A stretch of DNA of 6,866 nucleotides from Kiritimatiellia bacterium (GTDB lineage Bacteria; Verrucomicrobiota; Kiritimatiellia; B70-G9), in contig DTYT01000319.1 in assembly GCA_012961745.1 (NCBI GenBank), forward strand, positions 1 to 6,866, given 5' to 3'. Shown piece by piece: positions 6,741 through 6,866 of the stretch. The notes beneath the pieces are model-generated. The model saw only the letters and a list, made by a program, of their open reading frames with translations, searched no databases and was not told the DNA's origin. The translations under genes were made by a program, and so were the position numbers. Within the stretch, counting starts at the first letter, position 1; each line of letters starts with the position of its first letter.

Positions 6741-6866
6741 GTGGCGTTCAAGCGTCAGCGCAGGCGGGAGGCGACGGGGCAGGTGGGCGAGATACCCATG
6801 ACCCCGATGATTGATATTGTCTTTCAGTTGCTGGTGTATTTCCTGGTCACGCTCAAGCCGCAGGAC
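6741..6866 (+). CDS. exbD: Second ExbD/TolR-family protein (3' partial)
   Basis: The frame runs open to the window edge and encodes a basic N-terminus (FKRQRRRE), then EIPMTPMIDIVFQLLVYFLV, the ExbD/TolR transmembrane signature with the proton-carrying Asp (codon 6813-6815). Ten residues (MTPMIDIVFQ) are identical to the preceding exbD, with different codons, and the helix then diverges (LLVYFLVTLK against MIIFFICTAE). The start is uncertain. GTG at 6741 is chosen because AGGAGG at 6723-6728 lies 12 nt upstream; GTG at 6729 sits right against that site, and GTG at 6720 would overlap the previous stop codon. About two thirds or more of the protein is missing, so its periplasmic domain cannot be judged. 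Confidence 0.88.
   Translation, partial: MAFKRQRRREATGQVGEIPMTPMIDIVFQLLVYFLVTLKPQD

Noticed and set aside
1..6866. Mobile elements, CRISPR arrays, tRNA or rRNA genes
   Set aside because: I saw no transposase, terminal repeats, regularly spaced repeats or RNA gene signatures. Gene direction and base composition look uniform.

Overview
The window is GC-rich and every gene reads on the + strand: one biosynthetic gene followed by a probable operon for an energised cell-envelope complex. GC-rich codons, an ExbB with an N-terminal signal peptide and a Pro/Ala/Glu linker, tandem ExbD paralogues and large exported TPR proteins suggest a Gram-negative (diderm) bacterium. The PVC superphylum (Kiritimatiellota, Lentisphaerota, Verrucomicrobiota or Planctomycetota) is my best guess. 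That placement is inference from gene style; no rRNA or marker gene is present to confirm it.

Region 1 (1-1443): most of a type I D-3-phosphoglycerate dehydrogenase (serA) with NAD-binding, intervening and C-terminal ACT domains. Its first ~45 codons lie upstream of the window.

Region 2 (1444-1673): about 230 bp without a convincing gene. It holds GC-rich inverted repeats, one able to form a strong hairpin just after serA, and a weak promoter candidate immediately before the next gene.

Region 3 (1674-6866): five genes spaced 17 to 66 bp apart. They are a ~952-residue exported TPR protein, a 265-residue exported protein with a short beta-rich N-terminal segment followed by TPR-like helices, an ExbB/TolQ/MotA-family proton channel subunit, a full ExbD/TolR subunit, and the start of a second ExbD/TolR subunit cut by the window edge.

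The likely common theme is that ExbB and two ExbD-type subunits form an inner-membrane motor driven by the proton motive force. The two exported TPR proteins would act in the periplasm or at the outer membrane as scaffold, regulator or load, much as CpoB (YbgF) accompanies Tol-Pal. No TonB, TolA, TolB or Pal is visible, so the transducer is either downstream or replaced by something else. The motor's actual task cannot be read from this window.
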